From NCBI GenBank assembly GCA_965223755.1, contig CBDCXF010000002.1:1364001-1428000 (forward strand): DNA of 64,000 nt, written 5' to 3'. This document shows, in pieces, positions 16,066-23,811 of the stretch (its first letter is position 1; the number at the start of each line of letters is the position of its first letter). The notes beneath the pieces were generated by a model. It was not told the origin of the DNA. It made no database searches and worked only from the letters and a program-made list of their open reading frames with translations. The DNA comes from CBDCXF01 sp965223755 (GTDB lineage Bacteria > Acidobacteriota > Thermoanaerobaculia > Multivoradales > JAHEKO01). Both the position numbers and the translations under genes were made by a program.

Positions 16066-16320
16066 CGGAAAGTCTAGGATGTAGTTGGAAATCTGTTCCA
16101 ACTTCTGTAGAACTGACAAGTAACAGTCGTCGTCGAGTTGGATACCCGTCATTCAGCGGCCAATCGACGGAACTAGTCGGCGTCGTGAGCGCCCTATTGA
16201 AAGTCACGAGTACAATTCCCTGGCATGGATTCAAACCAATATCGAGATGGCCTCAGCATCTTGATATCGTAAGCATGCTCCTGTAAGTGCGCGCCCGTTT
16301 CTGGCGCTGTAGGTGCTGCG
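16066..16320. other. 255-bp spacer before the XseA-like operon
   Basis: No gene is visible. The spacer separates the toxin-immunity pair from the next operon and should hold that operon's promoter, but no box pair stands out clearly. The leader just before ATG 16321 has only a weak ribosome site (TAGGTG). Confidence 0.35.
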
Positions 16321-17403
16321 ATGGCACGCGAACATCAAGTGAAAGAACCGAGAAGGAAAGATGCGGCACCAGCCCTTACCCCAGACGCGATACTGGGCGC
16401 CATTCGAGTGCAAGGACCACCAGAGCCAGTTACCGTTCGTGGCACGGTAACTCGGATAACGGAATGGCCGAGTAAGGGAAGCCCAACCCGGGTCTACGGA
16501 GACCTCATGGGAGAAGAACTTTCGATTGGGTTCAGGTGCCCGCCAGACGCCGCTCCTGCGAGAGAGGGACAACACGTCGTGCTCTACGGTTTGGTGAGCG
16601 CACGTCCGTCAACAGTAAAAGCGAGCGCGCTTCAGGTGATCGTCGAAGGCACGTACCAAGGAACCTGGGTTCCCGATGAAAAAGCGCGCAACATTGTTCG
16701 TATCACACAAAGGCGCAGCCAGATCGTGCGCTTGTTCGACTTTCTGGAGACTCAGCCACTCTCCGAGCTACTGGTTATCGGTACGGAGACGGGCATGCAA
16801 GACACTCGTTCCGCTCTCGCAAGGCACTTTGGTGATACGACCGACGAGGTATTGCAGACAGCAGTGGGCAATTTTGGCTCGTCGGAGGGACTGATCGTCA
16901 GTTTGAACGCAGCAACCGAGGCTACGCAACCACAAGCGCTTGCGCTGGTCCGAGGTGGTGGAGACGAGAGGACGCTTCGCATTTGGGACGACCCGGCGCT
17001 TGTGAATCACGTTCTCAAGTTGGGCATTCCGGTGTTCACAGCGATCGGTCATTCGGACGCCCACCGGCTCATCGACAAGTATTCCGACGAAGCATTCCCC
17101 ACTCCAACGGCGTTCGGAGATGCAATTGGCGGGGTGCTAGTACGAATCCATCACGCACGTTCCAGGGACAAGGAGCTCGCTGAATCGGAAGAAGAGAACA
17201 AGAGACTCTCAGCACAGATACAGGAGCAGCATAGGAAGCTGACCGACGAGTTCGCGCGACGAGAACAGTCGGTTTGGGACAAGGTGAGATTGTGGCGCAA
17301 GATCGCGCTGAGCGCACTTGCCGTCGCCGTGCTCGCGTTCGCGTGGATCTGGCGTGACGAGCTAGCTCAGTTGATGCTCAAAACGATACAAGGTGGTTCG
17401 TGA
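16321..17403 (+). CDS. Membrane-anchored exonuclease VII large-subunit-like protein
   Basis: A 360-aa relative of XseA. Residues about 20-115 form the OB-fold (VTVRGTVTRITEWPSKG, GQHVVLYGLVS). Residues 120-285 match the XseA catalytic part: ALALVRGGGDERTLRIWDDP, then VFTAIGHSDAHRLIDKYSDE and the PTPTAFGDA signature. A coiled coil follows (about 285-325), and a C-terminal membrane helix (ALSALAVAVLAFAWIWRDEL) replaces the long XseA tail. Normal XseA pairs with the small subunit XseB; none is seen. Nuclease activity is plausible but unproven. It heads a five-gene operon; the next gene begins 5 bases after its stop. A membrane-bound DNA-processing factor is the likeliest reading. Confidence 0.75.
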   Translation: MAREHQVKEPRRKDAAPALTPDAILGAIRVQGPPEPVTVRGTVTRITEWPSKGSPTRVYGDLMGEELSIGFRCPPDAAPAREGQHVVLYGLVSARPSTVKASALQVIVEGTYQGTWVPDEKARNIVRITQRRSQIVRLFDFLETQPLSELLVIGTETGMQDTRSALARHFGDTTDEVLQTAVGNFGSSEGLIVSLNAATEATQPQALALVRGGGDERTLRIWDDPALVNHVLKLGIPVFTAIGHSDAHRLIDKYSDEAFPTPTAFGDAIGGVLVRIHHARSRDKELAESEEENKRLSAQIQEQHRKLTDEFARREQSVWDKVRLWRKIALSALAVAVLAFAWIWRDELAQLMLKTIQGGS

Positions 17404-17407
17404 CACG

Positions 17408-18094
17408 ATGACAACGGCAAGCACTATTTCCCACTGGCATACGTTGATCGATCAGTTCTCGCTGTCTGGTAAGGATTTCTTTGAGTCCGTGGAAGCGGCA
17501 GTCAAGGAACGCGAAGTGCCCGACACCGAGTTCTCTCGAGTACTCTTCAAGGAGGGTGGGCTAGCCTCAGCCAAGCGTGAGTACCTGCGCGTTCAGCGTA
17601 AGAAGACGGCGTTCGATCTGACGGCGTTCCCCTACGGCACGGGCATGTACTTCGGCTGGTGGCTGAAGCGCGTCGGTCCCAAGCATCCGTGGCTGTGGCT
17701 GCTTGGGTTTTTCGGAGCGCTATTCATCTGGACGCTCACCCTACTGGTCTTTGTGCCTTACTTCGGCAGGTTGCTTGGGATCGATTTGGGTGGTTGCATG
17801 CTCTTTCTTTTCCCGCTCTGTTTTCCGGTGGGATTGATCGCTTTCGGTTGGGCGATTCAAGAAAACAAAGTGCCGATTGATGAAGAGGACGTGCTGGCGA
17901 TTCCGTTCGTCGGATGGTTGTACGAGAAGCTCTTTGCACCCAACACGATGTACTCGCTTGATACCGCGATTGCAATGCAGGAGTCGGTGAGCCGCGCGGT
18001 CAACGAGGTCATTGATGACCTGCTCACCGGGCAAGGCTTACACGCGCTCACGGATGAGGCTAAGAAGCCCACGATGCGCTTGCTCGCACAGTAG
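17408..18094 (+). CDS. Two-helix membrane protein of the XseA-like/ATPase operon
   Basis: A 228-aa protein of no recognised family. The soluble N-terminal 85 residues are helical (LIDQFSLSGKDFFESVEAAV, VPDTEFSRVLFKEGG). Two transmembrane helices follow, about 93-115 (WLLGFFGALFIWTLTLLVF) and 127-147 (CMLFLFPLCFPVGLIAFGW). A C-terminal helical region (IAMQESVSRAVNEVIDD) returns to the cytoplasm. ATG 17408 has AAGGTGG 12 bases upstream; a GTG at 17393 overlapping the previous stop is possible. The stop TAG shares its G with the GTG of the ATPase gene, so the two are coupled. It may anchor or recruit the ATPase at the membrane. Confidence 0.7.
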   Translation: MTTASTISHWHTLIDQFSLSGKDFFESVEAAVKEREVPDTEFSRVLFKEGGLASAKREYLRVQRKKTAFDLTAFPYGTGMYFGWWLKRVGPKHPWLWLLGFFGALFIWTLTLLVFVPYFGRLLGIDLGGCMLFLFPLCFPVGLIAFGWAIQENKVPIDEEDVLAIPFVGWLYEKLFAPNTMYSLDTAIAMQESVSRAVNEVIDDLLTGQGLHALTDEAKKPTMRLLAQ

Positions 18095-21000
18095 TGAGCG
18101 TTCCACGCTACGTTGCCCTCACTGAAGCGTTCTACGAATGGGAGCGGAGGGGTCGCGGCTGGGAGCGGTTCCCGTTCCCCGTCGCTCTTGAGCCACACCT
18201 CGTCTGGCCCGACTTTCACCGATCATCGGCAGCCTCCACGTTCGACGACACGCGTCGTGAGACATGGGCTTCGAAGCTCTTTTCGAAGAAATCCGAAGCT
18301 GGAACAGAGCCCGTTCATGAAACACCGTACCTCGAACCGCCCGAAGAAGCGTCAACTCTCGAATACGACTCGGTTGCGATCTTCTGTCCCGAGAGCCTCG
18401 ATATCGCTCCAGCCATCGCTGTTTCGTGGCTTGCAAGCCTGGAAACTTGCCAGCACCCAATGGCGTGGGAGGTCGTCGGTGTGCAAGGCCAAGTCACGCA
18501 ACATTTGGCGACAACTTCCGAGGATATGGATCTCGCAGTAGGGGCGCTGCGAGCGGTCGCTCCTGATGCTGTAATTCGGTCGGACGAAGAGACGCTAGAA
18601 GACCTTTGGGTCGATGCAGAAGAGCGGTTCATCACTGGAGTGGAGTTTGGACTCGGCAGCGAGTTCATGCTGCCGATAGCGAACTTCCTCAAGCTGCCAA
18701 CCGATCCGCTGGCGCCGATCGCGGCCGCTCTGGGTGGTACCGACGGAGTAGCTTTGCTACAGATTCTGTTTTCGCACGTAGACGCGAACTGGAAAGATGC
18801 GACGCTACGAGCGGTAACGACTCCAGCCGGGCAGCCTTTCTTTGCAGACGCTCCAGATCTCACCAAAAGGGCGTTCGACAAGGTGTCCTCGCCCCTGGTT
18901 GCCGCAACGGTACGACTCGTTGCAAGTGCGAGCACTGAAGACCTTGCGTGGGACGTGGTGCGGGGCGTGGCCGGTGGTTTGGCGCAGCTCACCTCGTCGC
19001 AGGGTAATGACCTCATTCCTGTCGGCATCGAGTCGCCGACCGCATTGCTTGAAGATGCCTTGCTAAGGCAGTCACATCGTCACGGGATGATCCTTTCGCT
19101 CGGAGAGCTGGCCGGATTGGTTCACTTGCCGAACGCTTCGGTGCGGGTGCCAGCCCTGATACGGCTCACTGACGTGACGAAAGAGGCGCCTGAATCCGTA
19201 CGCAGTGGAGGTGTTTTCCTAGGTATCAACGAGCATCATGGGCTTGAGGCGGAGGTACGCCTCGCGACGCGAGACCGCATGCGCCACTGCCACGTGGTGG
19301 GTGCTTCGGGAACCGGCAAATCGACCTTGCTGGTCTCGATGATGCTCGACGACATCGAGAAGGGGCACGGGGTTGCAGTGCTCGACCCGCATGGTGACTT
19401 GGTGGATGAGGTGTTGACGAGGCTGCCCGAGTCTCGGCTCGGCGATGTGGTGCTCTTTGATCCTTCAGATCCCGAGTACGTCGTTGGATGGAACGTCTTG
19501 GGAGCACATACGGAACTTGAGAAGGAGTTGATGGCGTCGGACCTCACGGCGACCTTCGCGCGGCTGTCGACATCGTGGGGTGACCAGATGTCGACAGTGT
19601 TATCGAATGCCGTGCTCGCGTTCTTGAACTCAAGTCGTGGAGGAACACTGCAGGACCTACGGCAGTTTCTGGTTGAGGGAAAGTTCCGCGAGGCGTTTTT
19701 GAAAACCGTGACCGATGAGTACATCTCGGAGTATTGGAACCAGGACTTCAAGTTAATCGAGAAGCGCAACCCGCAAGCACCGATCCTCACCAGGCTCAAT
19801 ACGTTTCTGCGCAACAAGCTCGTCCGCGACGTTGTGACGCTCAAAGAGAAGCACGTGGATTTTCGCGAAGTCATGGACAAGAAGCGGATCTTCCTTGCGA
19901 GGCTGTCGCAGGGTGCTATTGGCGAAGAGAACGCGAGCCTACTGGGCAATCTCTTGGTCTCGAAGATCCACCAAGTGACGCTCTCGCGGCAGGACGTTGC
20001 CCGCGAAGAACGTGAGCCGTATTTTCTGTACCTTGACGAGTTTCACGAGATGGCGACGGCGTCTATGGCGACGATGTTTTCGGGCGTGCGCAAGTACGGC
20101 TTGTCGCTGACCGTCGCCCATCAAGACCTTTATCAACTACGACAGACACTGCCACAAGTTGAGCGTGCGGTGCTTTCGAACTCGCACACGAGAATCTGCT
20201 TTCGGGTTGGCGATGACGATGCAAAGAAGCTCACCGATGGGTTCTCGGAGTTTGATGCCAAGTCGTTGACGGACCTTGGCATCGGGCAGGCCATCGCGAG
20301 AGTCGGGCGGCGGACGGACGATTTCAATTTGAAGACCTTCGATTTGCCCAAGGTCGATCGAGAGACGGCGTCAGAAACCTTGAGAGAGCGGAGAAGGGCT
20401 GTACTAGAGCGATGGGGTGTGCAACGCCAGCAAGCCGACAAACAAGCACCAAAGGACGATCTGAAGGCTCCGAAAGAAGACAGCCGGGTTCAACAAAAGC
20501 TGGGACAGTCGGTTGAAGAGAAGCGAGCGCCAGTTGAAGCGGTTGAAGAGCCGGCAGCAGCGGGCGACGCAAGCACGCAAAAGATCGACAAGGCGACGCT
20601 CGACTACTTAGAGCACGTTGCCCAGGAACCGTTCTTGCCCGTTCGCGAGCGAAATGAGGCGTTGGACCTGTCGGCCTGGAAAGGCCAGGCGATCAAGTCG
20701 GAGATTGTCGGCGCAGGCTACGCCAAAGAAATTTCTATCAACCCTGGTGGACGTGGACAGCAATTCAAGTTGCTCGAACTCGCTACAGCCGGACGAGAGC
20801 TGTTGGACGACTATGGGATCGCTTTGCCAACTGGCTATGGTCGAGGCGGTCTGGCTCACCAATGGTGGGTGAACGAGATTGCCGAGTGGCTCGAATCCCT
20901 GGGCATCGAGGCGAGTATTGAAGATGAAGAAAGCGGAGCAAGAGTCGATCTAGCATTCGCGCATCGTGGCAAACGCGTGGCTGTTGAAGTAGAGACGAGT

Positions 21001-21516
21001 GAAGGTCATGAGGTCGAGAACCTTAAGAAGGATCTCGCGACTTCAAGTTTCGAGTTCGTGGTGTCTCTGGTATCTGTTGAGTCTTCGATTCCAAGGTTGC
21101 AAAAGCGAATCGATGGGGAACTATCCGCAGCGCGAAGCGTCCGTATAGTTCCCCTGCAGGATTTCAAAGAGGCGCTCGCGCCTCATGTTAGCTCCCGGCC
21201 TTCTGCCTTAGGACGCCAGAACCAAAACAAAGAAACAAGACGCACCCGACGACAGCGGCCATCAAGTCGGGCGACCGAAGCACCGGTACCGAGTGAGGTC
21301 TTCTTTCCCGAGCAAGGTGTCATGACTACGCCGATTGCGGCGCAGTATCTTGGGCTTTCGCCAGCGACGCTTGAAACATTGAGGTCGCGCGGTGGTGGTC
21401 CTACCTTCGTGAAGTTGGGGCGACGGGTTGTCTATCGGAAAGAAGACCTTGATATGTGGCTTGACGCACGGAGGCAAAAATCAACCTCGGAAACACTAAA
21501 TGACCAACGGAGGTGA
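18094..21516 (+). CDS. HerA/VirD4-type ATPase fused to nuclease-like and excisionase-like HTH domains
   Basis: A 1140-aa protein. Residues 1-390 match the N-terminal part of conjugative-type ATPases (VRLVASASTEDLAWDVV, GMILSLGELAGLVHLP). The motor domain has Walker A GASGTGKST (about 403), Walker B VAVLDPHGD (about 430), SWGDQMSTVLSNAVLAF and LYLDEFHEM (about 645). After a charged linker, residues about 835-900 look like a winged helix (LSAWKGQAIKSEIVGAGYAK). Residues about 915-1010 resemble a PD-(D/E)XK nuclease (GARVDLAFAHRGKRVAVEVE). Residues about 1075-1130 are a HTH_17/AlpA-like domain (MTTPIAAQYLGLSPATLETL, FVKLGRRVVYRKEDL). An internal ATG 21321 with AAGGTG could also yield the HTH alone. 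Starts at GTG within TAGTG. Confidence 0.88.
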   Translation: MSVPRYVALTEAFYEWERRGRGWERFPFPVALEPHLVWPDFHRSSAASTFDDTRRETWASKLFSKKSEAGTEPVHETPYLEPPEEASTLEYDSVAIFCPESLDIAPAIAVSWLASLETCQHPMAWEVVGVQGQVTQHLATTSEDMDLAVGALRAVAPDAVIRSDEETLEDLWVDAEERFITGVEFGLGSEFMLPIANFLKLPTDPLAPIAAALGGTDGVALLQILFSHVDANWKDATLRAVTTPAGQPFFADAPDLTKRAFDKVSSPLVAATVRLVASASTEDLAWDVVRGVAGGLAQLTSSQGNDLIPVGIESPTALLEDALLRQSHRHGMILSLGELAGLVHLPNASVRVPALIRLTDVTKEAPESVRSGGVFLGINEHHGLEAEVRLATRDRMRHCHVVGASGTGKSTLLVSMMLDDIEKGHGVAVLDPHGDLVDEVLTRLPESRLGDVVLFDPSDPEYVVGWNVLGAHTELEKELMASDLTATFARLSTSWGDQMSTVLSNAVLAFLNSSRGGTLQDLRQFLVEGKFREAFLKTVTDEYISEYWNQDFKLIEKRNPQAPILTRLNTFLRNKLVRDVVTLKEKHVDFREVMDKKRIFLARLSQGAIGEENASLLGNLLVSKIHQVTLSRQDVAREEREPYFLYLDEFHEMATASMATMFSGVRKYGLSLTVAHQDLYQLRQTLPQVERAVLSNSHTRICFRVGDDDAKKLTDGFSEFDAKSLTDLGIGQAIARVGRRTDDFNLKTFDLPKVDRETASETLRERRRAVLERWGVQRQQADKQAPKDDLKAPKEDSRVQQKLGQSVEEKRAPVEAVEEPAAAGDASTQKIDKATLDYLEHVAQEPFLPVRERNEALDLSAWKGQAIKSEIVGAGYAKEISINPGGRGQQFKLLELATAGRELLDDYGIALPTGYGRGGLAHQWWVNEIAEWLESLGIEASIEDEESGARVDLAFAHRGKRVAVEVETSEGHEVENLKKDLATSSFEFVVSLVSVESSIPRLQKRIDGELSAARSVRIVPLQDFKEALAPHVSSRPSALGRQNQNKETRRTRRQRPSSRATEAPVPSEVFFPEQGVMTTPIAAQYLGLSPATLETLRSRGGGPTFVKLGRRVVYRKEDLDMWLDARRQKSTSETLNDQRR

Positions 21517-21518
21517 AC

Positions 21519-22874
21519 ATGGACAATTGGGAGTCAACCGTCTCGACTTGGGTAGAACGCCAGCCCGGGCTCAAAACGAGCTTTGGAACGGTCTTCACGC
21601 CGTTTGAAAACGCGGTTGCCGAGTGGTTATCCCGTATCGAGCTCGCACCTTGGCCATTTCAGCCACGTGCAGTCCTGCCGTTGTTGGAGGAAGCAGGAGA
21701 TTTGCTTGGTCGTTGCCTTGCGTATAGGGAGCAAGCCGCCAATATTGAAGAACGAGCTGTGAGGGCGGTGGCCGACTACGAGCTGTTTTCTCTTCTGACG
21801 AAGCATGATGCTGCAATAGCGGATCAGACCGATTCACTTCGCGTAGACATCGAAGATATTAAGAGAGAGTCTCTTGGCCTAGCCGCAAAGCACTTTGAGA
21901 ACGCATCAAGTGGCCGCTCAAATGAGATCAATGCGTGGGCTGCTAGAAATGCTTCGGATCTGGCTGTGGCGAGTCGGCGTCGAGACGCTTTGCGTCAGCT
22001 GCCAAAACTGGAACGGCAACGGCAAGATATTGTTGCCTCGTTGCAGGATGCTTTAGCGGATCGGCGCGAAGTACCCGGCAACAGCGACAACTACGGCGAG
22101 AGAATCGAACGTCTTAGGGATCTATTTCGAACTGACCTGAGCGAGGCATACCTAAGAGCAGGTTGCGCGGCTGAGGGCTTGCGTTCGGTATATGCGATCG
22201 ACAATTTGCCTCTGCCGACGGTCAAAGACCTGGGTATTGGATACCTCGATGAGCTTGTCTTGTGGATACGTCATGTGTATCACCGACTTGATCTGTTGCT
22301 TCAAAACGACCACGAGTATCTCATAAGGATTGCGCTCACTCGCGATTTGACGGGGTGTGGAGAAGTTATCAGCAGTAGTGATCTAGTTGCAGGGAATACG
22401 ACGGGTGATTTCAGTTTCGACGTAGGCGAAAACTACCTGCCGTTTGGTACGGCTCCGCGACTTCGTGGTGTGAGCATCTCAGTTATGTTGCCCGACGAAG
22501 AACGTGAAAAGGGCGCTAGTTATTGCGGATATCTAGTTCTGCCGAGGCAGATCGATTCGTTCGGAAACGAAATTGAGTCTTTGGCTCGGGTCATTCCGCT
22601 TGGAGACATACAAGACATAAGAAACGACAACAGGTTAGGTCCGGAGCGTTCCGCACTTGGGTTCGATGCCAATCCTGTCGGGAGGTGGCGCCTACTGATC
22701 GCGAAGCCGGATGCCTCACTGAACATCCGTGCAATAACAATGAACCTTCGCATCGCTACGCTGTCGAGTTCGGACTTTCTTGTGGATCCATTTGATATTT
22801 GGGTGGACCCCTATGAAGACGCCCCGCCAGACGTTGACATTGACAATATTGCACGTCGGCCAGGTTGCGGATGA
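21519..22874 (+). CDS. Unknown protein resembling the TcB-binding end of Tc toxin A
   Basis: A 451-aa protein. Residues 1-210 are long helices (LLEEAGDLLGRCLAYREQAA, LPKLERQRQDIVASLQDAL). From about 260 the order of motifs recalls the C-terminus of TcA: LIRIALTRDLTGCGEV (TcA: LxLIQLRETGTCEFE), YLPFGTAPRLRGVSISVMLP (TcA: YFRRIKAVSLTIP), and GFDANPVGRWRLLIAKP then ITMNLRIA (TcA: EGAGAISRWRIELP...ISDVVMHVRY). These family strings are from memory. If correct it is a beta-sandwich protein that could dock to another partner, perhaps RHS-type. ATG 21519 is preceded by GGAGGTGA; stop overlaps the next gene (ATGA). Not membrane-bound. Confidence 0.6.
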   Translation: MDNWESTVSTWVERQPGLKTSFGTVFTPFENAVAEWLSRIELAPWPFQPRAVLPLLEEAGDLLGRCLAYREQAANIEERAVRAVADYELFSLLTKHDAAIADQTDSLRVDIEDIKRESLGLAAKHFENASSGRSNEINAWAARNASDLAVASRRRDALRQLPKLERQRQDIVASLQDALADRREVPGNSDNYGERIERLRDLFRTDLSEAYLRAGCAAEGLRSVYAIDNLPLPTVKDLGIGYLDELVLWIRHVYHRLDLLLQNDHEYLIRIALTRDLTGCGEVISSSDLVAGNTTGDFSFDVGENYLPFGTAPRLRGVSISVMLPDEEREKGASYCGYLVLPRQIDSFGNEIESLARVIPLGDIQDIRNDNRLGPERSALGFDANPVGRWRLLIAKPDASLNIRAITMNLRIATLSSSDFLVDPFDIWVDPYEDAPPDVDIDNIARRPGCG

Positions 22875-23506
22875 GTAGAGGACGCAGGCCAGGTTATCAG
22901 CGCAGGAGTCCATACGGTCCACGTGATCCCTTTCGCCGTAGATCTCGTCGCTTTTCCAACCAACCGCCACTACGAGGTAGGCGGAGGCACATCGATGGAC
23001 GGAATTTGCTCGCCACGGGGAGCAACAATTCTCAGCGCGAGATGCTTAGGATGGCGAAGGAATTTTTCTCCGCTGCTCAAACACTGCTGAAAGATGTCAA
23101 CGCGTTGAAGCGAGCTACGTTGGTGGCTGAATACGAAGCGGCTTTAGAATTTGCGGTGTTTGCGGCCGCGATGGCGGCTGCAGCTAACTCACCGTACTCC
23201 TCGGGCATGGAGGTCAAGGTCACGATAGATGTACTTCCGGACGGTTCGTATGAGGTTATCTCCGTGAGCCCAGCGTCCATCCCGGCCTTTATCGACCCAA
23301 CTAGCCGGTACACAACAGTGACAGTACGAGTTCCTGCCCGTAGTGACGAGGGCGACGCAAGAAGCGTCTTCGATAACCATACTCGTCCCAATCGGCAACG
23401 AGCTGACTTTATTGACCCCGGCGGTGACAGGCATGAATTCGGAGGAGGTCGTGAAGTTGAAGCTTCAAGAGAAGCAGACGCATTCTGGGATGGGCGGCTA
23501 GCCTAG
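22871..23506 (+). CDS. Arg-rich N-terminus protein, last gene of the operon
   Basis: A 211-aa protein of unknown family. The first 45 residues are disordered and very basic (RGRRPGYQRRSPYGPRDPFR), suited to nucleic-acid or membrane-surface binding. Residues 55-115 are helices ending in an Ala-rich stretch (FAVFAAAMAAAANSPYSS). A short beta part (VKVTIDVLPDGSYEVISVSP) precedes an acidic/His tail. Its ATG overlaps the stop of the TcA-like gene. The plus-strand operon ends here, 160 bases before the tRNA gene. No terminator with a good T-tract is visible downstream. Confidence 0.65.
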   Translation: MSRGRRPGYQRRSPYGPRDPFRRRSRRFSNQPPLRGRRRHIDGRNLLATGSNNSQREMLRMAKEFFSAAQTLLKDVNALKRATLVAEYEAALEFAVFAAAMAAAANSPYSSGMEVKVTIDVLPDGSYEVISVSPASIPAFIDPTSRYTTVTVRVPARSDEGDARSVFDNHTRPNRQRADFIDPGGDRHEFGGGREVEASREADAFWDGRLA

Positions 23507-23670
23507 TCGATCAAGCAAGGCAAGCGTTGGTAACCCCAGGATGCGGCTGTGGCAGTTGGTGAATCAATGACTGAAGAGTTGATACTTGCGAATGGGCGTT
23601 TTGTGATTGCCGGGTGATTGCCAGCGGCGACAATTAAATCGACTTGGGTCACGTAAGTTGTTGAAAAGAA

Positions 23671-23747
23671 TGGTGCACCGAGGAGGAGTCGAACCCCCAA
23701 CCTCCTGATCCGTAGTCAGGTGCTCTATCCAATTGAGCTATCGGTGC
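23671..23747 (-). tRNA. tRNA-Arg(ACG), CCA encoded
   Basis: The minus strand folds as a full cloverleaf: acceptor GCACCGA/TCGGTGC, D arm GCTC...GAGC, anticodon stem CCTGA/TCAGG around loop CTACGGA (anticodon ACG), T arm GGGGG-TTCGACT-CCTCC, discriminator A and encoded CCA at 23671-23673. ACG requires TadA editing to ICG. Its 3' end faces the accessory region, as is typical for integration sites. Confidence 0.97.
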
Positions 23748-23773
23748 ACGTTCCAAGGAACGGCGGGAGGCGA

Positions 23774-23802
23774 AGTCTAGGCGAAGCGAGCGGCGCAAGC
23801 AA
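23774..23802 (-). promoter_or_regulatory. Promoter of tRNA-Arg
   Basis: On the minus strand TTGCTT (23797-23802) and TAGACT (23774-23779) are 17 bases apart, about 27 bases upstream of the mature tRNA 5' end. The transposase gene stops at 23812, only 10 bases beyond the -35 box. Confidence 0.6.
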
Positions 23803-23811
23803 TACCTTGTC

